A DNA stretch of 64,000 nt from Spinacia oleracea (lineage: Eukaryota; Streptophyta; Magnoliopsida; Caryophyllales; Amaranthaceae): NCBI RefSeq assembly GCF_020520425.1, contig NC_079488.1:87773285-87837284 (forward strand). Reading direction: 5' to 3'. The position numbers and the translations under genes were made by a program. This document shows, in pieces, positions 10,649 to 22,785 of this stretch; positions within the stretch are counted from its first letter, which is position 1; the number at the start of each line of letters is the position of its first letter. The notes below the pieces were generated by a model, which searched no databases, was not told the DNA's origin, and saw nothing but the letters and a program-made list of their open reading frames with translations.

Positions 10649-13468
10649 TTTTCTACCTCTTCCTTTATCGCAATGTTTTTCTCACTGGAGAAATTCCTTT
10701 TCTTTTGCTTTACTGGTCTGACTGATTTGTCGACATTCAGATGATGCACTATTACTTCCGGACTGATACCAGGCATTTCATCTGCTGAGAAGGCGAACAC
10801 ATCTGCATGCTCTCGCAATAGGCCGATGAGATTGATCTGCTGGTCCATTTCCATATCAGCACCTATTCGTAATGTTCTTTCAGGGATCCCTTCTATTAAC
10901 TCGATTTCTCGAGTCTCTCCATCTGCTGCTGGCCTGGGGATACAAGCAGGTCTTTCGTCAAAATTTTCCATACTGAGGTTTCCCTTCTGCCTCTTGACTG
11001 GCGTACTTATTTCTCGGGCCAGATTGGTTTTTGGTACCATTCTTCCGGGGGCTTTTATGGCTGTTAGATAACACGATCTGGCAATCTCTTGGCTGCCATG
11101 TACCCTTTCGGTTCTTTCCAAATTGGAGAGATATATCATAGTCAAATGATACGTGGACACCACTGCCTGTGCGTCGTGGATGAACGGTCGACCGATTATT
11201 ACATTGTACGCCGCCGGTACCTTAATTACCAAGAAATCGACCATCAAATCCCTAGCTGCTATCCCACTACCGACTTGAACTGGCAAGCGGATACTGCCCT
11301 CAGGATATACGCGGGCTCCCGAGAATCCGATAACGGGATAATTCACCCTAGATAATTCCCCGTGGTCGATGTTCAACTGTGTGAAAGCTTCCCAGAATAT
11401 AATATTTGCAGAGCTGCCTCCATCAATCAGGCATCTTTTGACAGGAAAGTTTACTATTTCCAACTCCAGTACCAAAGGATCATCATGGGGGTATATGATG
11501 CCGCGACAATCCTCCGATGTGAACGTGATGACCGGTAAGGGGGGTGGTTCAGGCCACTTTCTTGTACTATGGTAACTCACCAGGTGTCGATGTTCTTGCA
11601 GATTTTTCACCGCCCCGCTAACTGTGCCTCCATGCACGGGTCCTCCTGAGATCACCCAAATGGTGGGCCTTTTTCCTCTGTCAGCCCCCTCTTTACTCGA
11701 TTCCGGCAGCGACCGGTTTTCTTGTCGGGGTTGAGGTGCTTGTTCAATCCTACCAGCGGGCTGTGAATACCCCGGCTGGGTAGGTATATATGGGGCATGG
11801 CTATGTGAACTGCCCTGCTTGTTGTTCCCCCCTTGACCCTCTTGTCGGGCTCTGTATTGGGAAAGGTATCCCTTCCTTACCAGCTCTTCGATGTTATCTT
11901 TCAACTCTTTACAATGTTCCGTGTAATGACCATGGTCATTATGGAAAGCACAAAAATTCTTATTGTTACCTGGAGAATCCAGCGGTAACGGCTTTCTCCA
12001 TGCGGCTGATTTGTTTACTGCGTAGATGGTGGCTCTAGCAGTGTTAAGTGGGGTATACACCTGATATGCCCCTATCGGCTGTCTATTCTGGTATCCTCCT
12101 CTCTGCTGATGACCCTCTTTTCTACTGCTATCTTTTCGATAATTGTGCTGTTGTGTGGGAGCATGATCCTTCCTGTCTGGTTGCATTATCTGCCCTGTTA
12201 CCATGGGTGAAATCAGCATTAACTCATCGCTCCTGATGTATTCATTTTCTTTCCTCAAAGCCTCTCCCAGCGAAGTGAATGACTTCCTCCCCAAGTACCT
12301 CTTGAACTCACACTCCTGCATTCCCCTCAATAGGGCCAGAACCGCTATTTCCTTATTGCAAATCAGGAATCGTGATGGATTCATTGTTGAACCGGGTCAG
12401 GTATTCTCTCAGTGGCTCTTTCGGCCTTTGCGAGATTGACATCAGCTCTCCTGATGTTTTCTTTCGTTCAACCTTGCTAATGAACCGTCTCACAAAATCC
12501 TCCTGTATTTGTCGGAAGCTGAATATCGATCCTGCTGGTAACTTTTTATACCAATCGGCTGCCACCCCTGAAAGGGTGGTTTGGAATACTTTGCACCACA
12601 TGGCGTCTGAGTCTGAATACAACATCATGTGTTGTTCGAAAGCGGTGGAGTGATTTTCGGGGTCTGTGGTTCCGTTGTATTTTCACGTCGGCATCTTTAC
12701 TTTTTCCATGGGTTGCTCCAGTATACCCCTACACAAGGGGGAGTCTTTGGGATGTATGGTTCGTGTCATCGGCTCCTGATGAGGCATGTACCCTTTGTAC
12801 CTATTCCAGTCAGGTTGTGGAGATTGTACGATGTATTCCTCTCGATGTGGTGTTGGATTCCTACCATCCAGAATCGATCCTTCTTGCTCGGACATCGACT
12901 CTCTACGTCGGGCGGACCTCTCTCTTCTTCGAGAAACATGTCGGTGCCTTCTGTCGGTAGGTTCACTGCAGACAAGTATCGGCTCTGGTTGCACTGGTAG
13001 CATCACTTCACACTCCAAGGTTTCATAGAGGTTTCTTACTGGCATCGCACCTGGAGGAGTACTGGTAGCCACAATCTGATTCCCTTCTTCCCTTCTTGAG
13101 GACAACTCTGCCATTGCCTTCGTGACAGCCGAAGCCGTTAGAAGCTGTTGTGGCGTGAATCTTTGAGATAGTGCCGAGAGGTTGCTTTGTACCTGTGGGG
13201 GGGATGGAGAACTCCGTGCCCTTTCTTCCAAAGACGTCTCGTCTTCTATGATCACGTCGTTCGGGCTTTCAAAACCTGGGGGCAAGCTTATCTGAGATTT
13301 GAGGCTTTTTGGGGTGGGATTTACATGTGGTGCGACTTGACTGGTTGGGAGGATGGGTGGTTTCGCTGCTGTGATTTGCACCACTGGTATGGGGGTGGGA
13401 TTTATTGCAGACTGCGAAGGATTGAGGTTATTTCTAGATTTTTTGTTACTGGTTGCGGGTGTATCCAT
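10642..13468 (-). pseudogene. Gag and protease region of the first Tat element
   Basis: I chose ATG 13466-13468 because upstream codons run into the primer site and LTR. The order is: a Pro/Ser/Arg-rich N-terminus (13468-12683); the Gag core (12628-12353, then 12384 onward, with WYKKLPAGSIFSFRQIQEDF and ECEFKRYLGRKSF); a knuckle-like CX2HX4HX4C motif (CAFHNDHGHYTEHC); and an aspartic protease with LIDGGSSANIIFW. The breaks are a TGA after VKMPT (about 12683), a frame change near 12358, and a frame change near 10655 at the entry to RT. The intact copy at 57168 is uninterrupted at each of these points. Confidence 0.85.
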
Positions 13469-13496
13469 GATGGCCGTTTTAACTAGGCTGGGAAGT

Positions 13497-13514
13497 CCCC
13501 TCCTTCTAGCGCCA
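13497..13514 (-). promoter_or_regulatory. Primer-binding site of the first Tat element
   Basis: On the minus strand it reads TGGCGCTAGAAGGAGGGG, two bases from the LTR edge at 13517. TGG at the start pairs with a tRNA CCA end. The same 18 bases occur at 57108-57125 beside the LTR of the second Tat element. I do not assign the tRNA. Confidence 0.85.
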
Positions 13515-13516
13515 AT

Positions 13517-13938
13517 TGTTCCGGTAGGGAATAGGAACTGTTGGAGAGATCCTGCTGTTTGTATAGTACCGGTATCGAGATCTGTCCTGCACAGATAACA
13601 ATGGTAAACTAGCCTCGGAGGTGATTCGAGGATCCCCCCTCCGATGCTTAAGTCAGGTAAGGTATGGTATATATGTTTAAGGTTATGTGGAAATGATTGG
13701 AATTGCGTACCTTTCGTAATAAATGAGGCCCATATATATAGGCGCGGGTCGGGTGTACGGATCAACATGGGTCCTACCCGATTGATAGCGACCCTTTGAC
13801 TCTTTGGTTGCTCACGTGCCATCCTCCTACCAGCCTTTAAAGGATGCTGGTAAGAATTAAGACTGCTGGTAGGCGTTTGTGCTTGTAGAACCTTTTTGGT
13901 TAGGGTTAGCTATCGGCCTCCTGGTAGCACCCCGTACA
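13517..13938 (-). repeat. LTR (functional 5' LTR) of the first Tat element
   Basis: 422 bp, paired with 1927-2348. It contains a minus-strand TATA-like box (ctatatatatggg, at about 13730-13742) that would drive the polyprotein transcript. The right TSD GGTAG is at 13939-13943. Confidence 0.95.
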
Positions 13939-13943
13939 GGTAG

Positions 13944-14611
13944 ATATAATGATATATGGGAGTTAGCCATGGTTCAAAGTTCTATTACTTTGTTATATTG
14001 CATATATTTCTTAACTTCTTTTGTATGTCAACTGAAAATTGAACATAACCCCAACTGCTTTTTCTTTGAGGCTACAAATGAACATGAATGTTTGTTTAAT
14101 AGTCAAAAGTAAATTCTCTAGAGATTATCTAATGAGTACTAATGCTTGTGTTATGAAATGATCTTTTTCTTTTTTGGAGCTAACCTTAGATAAAAGATTT
14201 ATTGGGAAGGATATGTTAATAAGCTTGGAGCATAGTCTTGAGCGTTGAAACTATAATCAGAGAGCTCTTTTCTCAAGCCTTGGCGATTTACAGTTGTATT
14301 CCAAAATTTTATGTTGGTGCTTATTTAAGATTTATATTTTGTAGGTAGTTATAATACGAAGTAGTATATATTGCAATTGTTACTTTATGAGCTTCATTAT
14401 ATTATATTTTGTGCCTCTCCTAGATTTGGTTCTATATAACTATTTTATGCTCAGTTTTATTTTGCTATTTTTTTATGCAGGAACTCTCCTCCACCAACTG
14501 AAGTCCATGAATGCTATGTGATCCATGAAGCTTGTAGTTAATAAATTGTATTTTTGTTTACATGTCAACTCCACTTTTTTTGGAGTAGTTGTATATACGG
14601 AGTAAATAGAT
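13944..14611. other. Non-coding host flank right of the first gypsy element
   Basis: This continues the locus interrupted at 1926. It is AT-rich. A tract ending tttttatgcag at about 14480 is followed by gaactctcctcc and could be a splice acceptor before an untranslated exon, but no coding frame is convincing. Confidence 0.4.
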
Positions 14612-14985
14612 AGGGGTGTCAAATCGGGTCATCGGTTCGGTTTCGATTCGGGTTGAAACCGGTTCATTTTGCTATCGTTCGGTTCAGTTCGGGTCGGGTT
14701 GAAAAATTAACGGTTCGGTTCAGGTTCGGGTTATGTGGCACGGGTTTATATCCGGTCGGGTTCATGTCGGATCGGGTTTGTATCGGGTCTGGTCATAAAC
14801 GGGTTAAGTCGGATTCATATTGGTTCGGGTTAGAATCGGGTCGGGGTTCATATCGGGTCGAGTCAGATCAGGTCGGATTGTAGTTGAGTCGGGTCAATTT
14901 GGTTCGGTTTGTTAACGGGGTTAGCCAGATTGTAATCAGGTCGGGTTCATATCGGGTCGGGCTCATGTTTAGTCAGATCAATTCG
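14612..14985. repeat. TCGGGT-rich degenerate repeat with a hAT-like left end
   Basis: It opens with AGGGGTGTcaaatcgggtc, like the ends of AGGGGTG-type hAT MITEs. It then consists of loosely repeated tcgggt/ggttcgg motifs (for example catatcgggtcg near 14851 and 14948). I found no matching right end, so this looks like a truncated or diverged element. Confidence 0.5.
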
Positions 14986-16214
14986 GATACACTACAAACA
15001 ATGTCGAGTTATTATTAAAATCACAATTTTCAATACGTTTATATTATAATATCTACATTATAAACTCAAGGTGAAAGGTAAAATAGGCCATATAATTTGA
15101 CTACGTGATTTATAACTAATGGTTTTTTTTTTTGACGAATAACTAATGTAGTAATGTTCCCTATCCAATTAATTTCATAAACTTAATTAAGAAAAGTCAG
15201 TCAATATCTTTTATTATGTCCTGTAATATTTTCCAATCATATTATTCAAATGGAATCAAAATCATCTATGCCCTCCCGCAGTCCCGCACCATGCCAGAGT
15301 ATTACGAAACGTGTATTGATGAACTAAACACTAATAACGTAGCAATTAGTAATCGATAAAGATAAATTAATACGTAATGAATTTGTAAAGTTTGTAAATA
15401 CAAGTTTGTCATATATTCATATTGGTTTAAACAACAACGAGACTAACATGTTCAACAACGAAACGAGACAAACAAGTTCAATTGTTAATGAATTAAGTCG
15501 TTTCAATTAAAACAACATAGCTTTTCGATTAGTTCTTAGGTTATAAGCTTATAAGATATTGAATTAGATTAATTTAGTTTAATGATCGATTAGACGATTA
15601 GTCAGTTGAATACGAGTCAATAAAAGAGTGCAAGGCTAATAAAACAATACAAGTTCATGAGTTTTATACTTTTATAACATTGTCAAGAATTAAGGAATTA
15701 ACATTCTACATTTTATTACTCTAATAAGCTAATAACTGATGAATTGATGATCGTAATTAGTTTAAACTAAAAGTCCACATAACTATGTAAGGATATAAAT
15801 CTATAACGATATAATAGTGTAATTATATAAGTATATAACTTTGTGAGATTAATAGTTTAAAACTATCTATTAATTCTATATAATTTTATGAGATTATAAG
15901 TTTACAATTATATAAATATGTATGACGGTAATTATATAACAATGTAAATGTATATAACTTTATGAGATTATAGATAGGTTTACATCTATGTAATTCTACA
16001 AGACTATAACTATACAGTAATATAGCTCTATTGGAAATACATCTAATAAAGAACAATATGTTAAATAAGTTTAAATGAGAACATGTCTAGTTATTTAGTC
16101 GGTTGATAAACAACAATTCGAATACTCGATTGAACAACGCACATTAAACTATATATTTGATTTATAAAGGTTCAAGAAGTACAGTTACTTAGGAGTTAAA
16201 TAATCCTGAAATAG
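14986..16214. other. AT-rich non-coding stretch
   Basis: No ORF. From about 15770 to 16000 there are loosely repeated tataactttatgagatta-like phrases at irregular spacing. Nothing else is recognised. Confidence 0.4.
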
Positions 16215-19200
16215 GTAAAAAGAATACCCAATTATTTCCATTCACATACGGCAATTTTGGATTACAGCCTCCTCTAATTCATCTTTGCTCAACTCCCCTC
16301 CCTCCACTATAACTCTTATCTCCTCAATTACCAAACTTCAATGCTGAGCCAATTCTCTTCCAGTATGGAGGGTGCCATTAAAGGTCGAAGGTTGAAAACT
16401 TCAATGATGATGATAGGTAATCCCTCTCCTCAATTCCTCCCTCGATTCTTTCACTGTTTCCTCGAAATCTAGGGTTCCTCAAATGAGGTTTTCAAAAATT
16501 ATGATTATGTGATTAAGGGGTTTTTCGAAATTAAGGGTCTTCAATTGGGGGTTTTCGAAAATTAGGGTTTCCGGTTAGGGATTATTCGAAAATTGAGGTT
16601 TTCGAATTGGGGCTTTTCGAAAATTGAGGTTTTCGAAATTAAGGGTCTTCAATTGTTGGTTTTCGAAAATTAGGGTTTTCCGGTTAGGGATTATTCGAAA
16701 ATTAGGGTTTTTTATCGAGTCTTTTTCGAAAATTAGGGTATTTTGATTGGGGCTTTTTAAAAAATTAGGGTTTCTTTTTATTGGGGATTTTTCGAAAATT
16801 GCTTGTAATTTAGTGTAATTTGGGAATCTCATCACGAATTGGGAAACAATTAACAAATAAAGTGTACCAGTATTGTGTATTATGTAAATTAGGGTTTGTC
16901 GATTGGATATTGTAAATTGTGTGTTAAAATTTGGGGCTTTTGTTAATAACTGACAATTGAGTGTAAATATTACAAAATTGAAGTGTTTTATTGGTGTTTG
17001 TGTACAGGGCTAGGTACAAGGCAAGTTGTGCTTCCAAAATATGTGATGTTGATGTTGCAAAAAACAGAGGGTTTGCGGCAGTGATGATGCAGATTGAGCA
17101 TTGTTTTTGCCTTGATGCAGATGATGCAGATGATGATGTTAGGTGTTCATGATGATGATGTTAGGTGTTCATGATGATGATGTTAGGCTTAAAGTAGTTT
17201 TTAGGTTGTAATTAGGGGTATGATTATGATGATGATGTATTAGTATTTTGGCTTAAGTAGTAAGTTGTATTTCGGGTTGTTGTGGTTTAGGGTTCTTAGT
17301 GATCACGTAAACTCGAGTTACGTTGACAGTTTCTGGCATGTTGTAAGTTGAATTACAGTTGAATAAAATATCTTTGCAAGATTATTAGATTATTTTCACA
17401 ATCTGGCTTTCCTTGAATCTGGCTTTTCCTTATTGTTTAATTGTGCTAAAATATCGGTTGCTTGCTTGGCAGTTTCATGTTCACCAACTTCCTGGTGCAA
17501 TTTTCTTTTGTTTTCTTCTTCCTGATGTCAAGAAGAGACAACACCTGATGTTAGTTTTCTGGATCTTGTAATCTGGAAGAGACAACACTATTCAGTTGTT
17601 TTGCACAATTTTTCAAGACATACAAGTAATTCATTTGTAAACCGATGATTGAAGTCATGATTCTTAGTTGCATCCCTGAGACATGATCAAATCGATGCAG
17701 CAATAGGTTTTTCTTTTTTTGACAGCTTACCAACCAAGACAAAACATTAAGGCCCTTTCCTAGCTGTAACAGCCAGTACATGGGCTTGATACACCCAATT
17801 CCTACCCACATGAATACAAACAAAATGCTTTAAACTCCCTGCTTTTGATCGTATCTGTTGGATGATTGGGGCAATACTACAGTTTGCATTTTCTGGCTTC
17901 ACAAGAGCTTCAACTACAGACTTACAGTCGGACTTAATGATGATATTCCCAGAAATTGTGACAGCAGCAGAGTCCCCACCATATGGCATAGCATTCAGCT
18001 TGAAGAGCATCCTCTACAAAAATCCGTTTTGAACCCCTTGGAGTTGTTTGATGGCCAGTATCACCCGCCCATCCCACAGCTCCTTCCCAATCAGATTGAC
18101 CCCCTTTCTTCTTCCTCCTTTTCCAAGAAGCATCCACAACCATAGAGGTATAGAGAGAAGAGGAGGGTTTACCAGTACACCAAATTGCAAGATTATCACA
18201 TTGATTTTGGGGTGAGGCATGGATAACAGGATCCTCCCTATGCAGCAATAGGTAGCAATGATAATGTGACAGGTTTTCCACCAAGGCGCCCATTTTATGC
18301 ACATATTAATATTGGTCCATAACCATCTCTGTCATACAAGTAGTATCCTACAGTAAGCTCAGCAGGATGAGTTTCATCGTTGTACCACCAATGTAATACA
18401 GAAACACCAATGCAGAGACAGGAGAATAACACAAGTGCAAACACAACAGAATAACACCAAACCAAACCAAACCAAACCAGATACACCAATGCAAACCACC
18501 GGGTACACCAATGCAAACCACCAGATACACCGATTTAGACTACCACATACACCAGCAGATCAGTAGAGTCAGACCAGAAACACCAATTAAGCAGTGTAGT
18601 CTGCAGTTCATCAGATTCAACACCTGTAGCAAAAAAAACATTGCATAGAAGAGAAACTAATACACATATTAAGGCCAACAAGCATGAGTCAACTCATGCC
18701 AACTTCACACCGTAACCAGACATCATAGAGCCCAAAAGAATTAAAAAATCTAGCTAAAATAGTGAAATAAGCAAGATTCTTAGCATGAATTCATCAATTC
18801 ACACAAGTCTCCTAAAAAAGCGTGACTTGCAATATTACATCCCAGATTTTCTCCACCAAAAAGCTATCGTATATTACATTCCAAAGTAACATTGTTTTGT
18901 TCTAAACATGCATAAACTGAGTATCCTAGGTCTATTCAAACATATCGTGGCTAGGGCTGCGTTGTGGTTGTTGTGAACAACTAGCAATGCTTGTTTGTGA
19001 TACTTGAGTAACAATATGAACATTAGCCTCCTGCATTCAAATAACAGAAAAACATAGTTAGAACAGAACATGATACACGGTGGCTTGATTAGACTTATTT
19101 AGTCACGATATGTCTCGTATTAGACAATTTATACACGATATGACTCACAAATCTACACAATACCAGAATAACCATTTTAAAACAGAAAACAAGAAAAACT

Positions 19201-19299
19201 AAGATAGAAAAACTAAGATAGTTGAGCAAAGATGAATTAGAGGAGGCTGTAATCCAAAAATGCCGTATGTGAATGGAAATAATTGGGGATTCTTTTTAC
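16215..19299. mobile_element. Large terminal-inverted-repeat element, possibly Mutator-like, containing a LINE
   Basis: The ends 16215-16294 and 19220-19299 are inverted copies over 80 bp with two mismatches, starting GTAAAAAGAAT. Inside the left end (16300-16990) is gene-like sequence: a pyrimidine-rich leader, an ATG at 16341, then many degenerate copies of ttcgaaaattagggtttt. A 24-bp tandem repeat rich in gatgatgatgttagg follows at 17130-17190. The right half includes a LINE (17709-18239) and short cacc-rich repeats (18460-18530). No transposase is visible, so it would be non-autonomous. I could not find a clean TSD, and the superfamily is a guess from the TIR length. Confidence 0.6.
17709..18239 (-). 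mobile_element. 5'-truncated LINE, RNase H end only
   Basis: A 14-bp TSD (ATGCAGCAATAGGT at 17695-17708 and 18240-18253) brackets 531 bp. On the minus strand it ends in an A-rich tail (gtcaaaaaaagaaaaacc), as expected of target-primed LINE insertion. The encoded piece is the C-terminal RNase H of plant L1-type LINEs: VVDASW, ALQAECYA, IIIKSDCKSVVE and VYQAHVLAVTARKGP supply the Asp, Glu, Asp and His positions. One frame change near 17985 separates the two halves. Confidence 0.85.
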
Positions 19300-20188
19300 G
19301 TTTTCTCTTTAGTTTGTGATTAATGAGTTGTTCTTTTTTTGGAATTATTTAATTAGGTCTAAATATATTAATGACATCATAATCCGATTGTTTTCGCCAG
19401 AATATGACATCGGGTTGTAATTTAAAGTACGTTATTAAGTTTGAGGTTATAATTCGCAAAATTAAAAGTTTAAGGTTGTAATTCGTAAAGTAGGAATTTT
19501 ATTGGGTTGTAATTGGCAAATTTTCCCAAAATTAAAGAAGTTTAGTAGGAGAAATTACCCAATGTGATCACAAACTTAAAGAGGCTAAGCACATAAGCCA
19601 GAGAGACTATAATTCAATCAACCCTAATTCTTTCTCCTCTAATTTGAATAACTGAACTCTCAACTCTCATCTTACCCCTAATTTGAGGACTTGTTGAACT
19701 TCCCATTCCAAAGAGAAGGAAATTCAGATTTCAAATAACTTTATAATTTGAGTAGAAATTGGTTTAAATGAAGAAAAGTAGAAATTGGTTTATAGAGTAT
19801 TTGTTAATGTTTGTGGTAAAGGATGAGCTTAATCTTTGTGATATTTATATTAATATCTATTAATTTCTATGCAGAAAGGACGATTTTCTTTCATGATCCT
19901 GCCCAATTAGTCATTACTAATAGTAGTCATTTAGATACAGATTGTGTCATTTCTTGAATCATAAATAAAGCCATTATATTATACAAGGAAAAATCCACTA
20001 GCTATTATTGTTCTGTTGTCTCTAATTATCTTTTTATCACTGAATTTATGTTTTGCCAAGTTAGATATTGTAGAACACGAGTATTTGACATTGGATAACT
20101 TTTACCAAAATTCTGGTTAATGCAATCATCTTAGAGGATGTTAGATTTAGGAAAATACATACCTGTACAAGATGTTGATGACAAAACT
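19300..20188. other. Non-coding spacer between the TIR element and the epimerase gene
   Basis: No coding frame. At 19395-19520 a phrase like ggttgtaattcgcaaa recurs three or four times in diverged form, suggesting the subterminal end of another DNA transposon. The rest is AT-rich; the part nearest 20188 should include the 3' untranslated region of the minus-strand gene. Confidence 0.4.
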
Positions 20189-21977
20189 TCAGGTTCCCAT
20201 AAGAACTCTCTGAGGATCAAGCTGTCCACTATTGTAAACACAAGATATTTCCTGCCTGCCTATCCACTCTTCACCTTCCTCGAGCTTGATTGGATTTTCG
20301 ATTGCAGCAGCTCCCACACACAACATCTGTTTGTAATCTGTATTTTTAAAACCCATATAAGAACCTGGTAAGAAATCTTTAGGTCGAAAATCAACATTGC
20401 TCTTAATCTTCTTCTGCTTATCCCAAGGATTCCATATCACTGCAAAAGAAACAGAGTTGTCTCACTTCAATATAAAAGCATTCCAAGAAATATATCATTC
20501 AGTTGAATCAGATGATGAGAGTTTTCTCAACAAGTCATACAACTCAATAAAAGAAGGAATGAGTTGGTAAGAAGCGAAAAAACAAAGTTGTCTTAGTTAC
20601 CAGCATCTGGTAATCCTTGTTTAAGAATCACATATGTCTTTTTCCTTTGATGATCTATGATTGAAATCTTATTGGGCGTGCTGATATATACCCTGTCAAT
20701 CTATTTGTACAAAAATATATACGATAGTTAAATTTCATGCTGCACCAGAAGAAAACAGAATTAAAAAGAAAGACAACATGCACTAACTTCTTCTTCAACT
20801 GTGATGGGATTCCCTTGTTCAGTAAGGCGCACATTGTTCTTCGTGTTGTGAATATAATCCGAAGTCTCTAGTCCTTCTACTCTGATTTTACTGAATAGAG
20901 ACAATAAACATAAGGTAACATCTTGCTTTATTAGATTACTGTTTTTTAACATGAAAATTTGGTGTGCAGTTAAAATTTCATATTCAGGTTTCCTAGTGAA
21001 GTTTGAAATTGACCGGCCTGCTTCAAGCAAATTTAATTAGTTCAGAACATAAATATAAATTTTTAATTCGCAAACTCCAACAGTCATGAACCAGGTGAGC
21101 TATATCGAATTGGCATATGGCAACGACTTCAAAACCAGGGCTGAATGAAACTCGTGCAAACAGCCATGCTTCCCATCTTTGAATCTTAAGCTTGTGAAGC
21201 CAAGGACAATTAAAACTTGTTTTATCGAAAATTTTAAACCCCATGGAAGATAAGGAAGACAAAATAAAAGATGTTGAAACACCGAGGCATTTATACAAAT
21301 TATTATGACAAAATTGGAAATATTATAAACTAAACAATTAGGGCTACATTGTTACCTGATATCTGAAACAGAGAAATAGGTGTGACAAGCAAATGGAAAG
21401 GAGAACGGCTTTGAATCAATGTTTTTAACTCGAAATGTCAGCACCAGTTGTCCCTCAGGACCCAAGCCTACTCTGAGACGAATCTCACACCTACATAAGA
21501 CAAAATAAAATGTTGTTTCATTTCAACAAGTACAGCAATATAGATAACTAACAAAATGAAGAAATATAGTCTGATATTTATGTAGGACTCAGCCATACAA
21601 TTTTGGAGAAACCAACATTATATCTGCACAAACACTAAACAAATAATGAAGGGGAAACTGTACTTGTTAGGCAACTTCTCCAGTTCTTCTTCAGTGAGCT
21701 CTAGCAGCCAATCAACATAAGGTGTGTTAGTTGAAGGCACGGGGAGAGGTGGTGGGCTGTGATCAGTACTCCACACTCTATCAGTACAATATCCATGATA
21801 TTTGGTGAAACCAAGACTGCCCAGCGGCTCCACCTGTTACAGTTGACGACCGATAACAAATAATAAAAAATAAAAATAAAGAATTAATGTTGAATGGGAA
21901 AGGGGGCAGGGAGCACAAACCTGAAGGGAAAAGATTGGTATGCCTCCAAGAAATGGTAGTGTGATATTGGGATTTAG
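20189..21977 (-). pseudogene. Glucose-6-phosphate 1-epimerase-like gene, 5'-truncated
   Basis: This resembles the aldose-1-epimerase superfamily enzymes that interconvert alpha and beta glucose-6-phosphate. Six exons on the minus strand join with GT-AG introns in consistent phase: 21921-21977, 21664-21833, 21356-21490, 20788-20890, 20601-20700 and 20189-20439. Together they give about 271 residues against about 300-315 expected. Family landmarks are GGIPIFSLQ, VDWLLELTEEELEKLP, IRLRVGLGPEGQLVLTFRV, FACHTYFSVSDI (catalytic His retained), RVEGLETSDYIHNTKN, DRVYISTPNKISIIDH, VIWNPWDKQKK and SGQLDPQRVL. The first 60-70 residues were not found upstream. The motif that normally reads CVE/CVD, carrying the catalytic acid, reads CVGAAAIENP. 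Clean splice sites suggest a recent decay or a diverged paralogue; a distant first exon cannot be excluded. Confidence 0.75.
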
Positions 21978-22269
21978 CTGGACACCATGATAAATCAGTA
22001 AAACTAGATAGATGAAATCACAACTTTGAAACATTTGAATCAAGTAATTAAATTAGCATTCAGTTATAAATTTGTATTTTGACAGCTAGAGATTAAGAGT
22101 CTAGCTAATTCTCCATTGTTTTAAGATAACAGACGTAACATTAAATTTAACAATATCGGTGGATACAGCGGTTTGGAATCTTTAAGTTCCCACAGTGTAG
22201 CATACACTCAATGTAATCAAGTTTGAGGTCTAAGAATATGATTATGAACTTGTTGAGTAAGATAATTTA
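21978..22269. other. Spacer upstream of the epimerase fragment
   Basis: AT-rich. I searched for the missing N-terminal epimerase exons on the minus strand and saw none. Confidence 0.4.
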
Positions 22270-22271
22270 TA

Positions 22272-22531
22272 CTCCCTCTGTTTCGAAATAATGAGGACAA
22301 TTCACCATTTTACACTTGCCGATGTAAATGTATGAGCATTAATATATCTAATTTTTGTATTCGTAAAAATTATAAAAAGTTGATATTTCGAAAGTACATA
22401 TCGAAAGGAATCAAACAACACCTCACACGACTATATTTTTCCTTATCCCTAAATCACAAATAATAGTCAATTTAAAATTTGTGAATACTGACAAAAGTCA
22501 AAATGTCCCTATTATTTTTAAACGGAGGTAG
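22272..22531. mobile_element. Stowaway-like MITE
   Basis: It starts CTCCCTCTGTTTcgaaataat and ends attatttttAAACGGAGGTAG, which are imperfect terminal inverted repeats. TA dinucleotides at 22270-22271 and 22532-22533 are the target duplication. About 260 bp and AT-rich, typical of Tc1/mariner-derived Stowaway MITEs. Confidence 0.75.
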
Positions 22532-22635
22532 TAGTCAACATATGGAGTGGTTTCATTCTTTTTGAGGATGTATTTAGTTTGTTTGGCTAGGTTTCTCTTA
22601 GCCTTCTTGTTTTGGTAGCCTTTAGTTGGGAGGGT

Positions 22636-22785
22636 TGTATGTTCTGAAAATTATTAGGTGCACACTGTATTTAAGGATATTTTTATGCCCAACGATCCCT
22701 ATCACATTTTCTTCACACATGCAAGAAAAATAAATGTGAGAGGATCACGGTGCACCTCGGGTGTATGTAATATGCTCTATATTAT
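22636..22785. repeat. Member A of a diverged repeat pair (ggtgcac family)
   Basis: It shares gaaaattattaggtgcac, aaggatattt, aatgtgagagg and a TGTA-rich end with 23370-23525 at the same spacing. It is probably a short DNA transposon. The ends carry weak inverted similarity; no TSD was established. Confidence 0.45.

Larger units (their letters stand above)
1927..13938 (-). mobile_element. Complete Tat-lineage Ty3/gypsy LTR retrotransposon with antisense extra gene, non-autonomous
   Basis: Two 422-bp direct repeats start TGTTCCGG and end CCGTACA, and the element is flanked by a perfect 5-bp TSD (GGTAG at 1922-1926 and 13939-13943). The sense strand is minus: the primer-binding site lies next to the right-hand LTR, and gag, protease, RT, RNase H and integrase run leftward. 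I counted 4 mismatches between the LTRs (about 1%), which indicates a recent insertion. The polyprotein is broken by several stops, frameshifts and an integrase deletion, so this copy cannot supply its own proteins. An additional gene runs on the opposite (+) strand between pol and the left LTR, which is a known trait of Tat-clade elements. A hairpin tandem array separates the two coding units and a polypurine-like array lies beside the left LTR. Confidence 0.95.

Noticed and set aside
16575-16856. Minus-strand 93-codon Asn/Pro-rich ORF
   Set aside because: It is a translation of degenerate ttcgaaaattagggtttt repeats, not a protein gene.
21023-21298. Minus-strand ORF of 91 codons as an extra epimerase exon
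   Set aside because: It lies inside an intron whose splice sites join the flanking exons in phase, and it has no similarity to the family.
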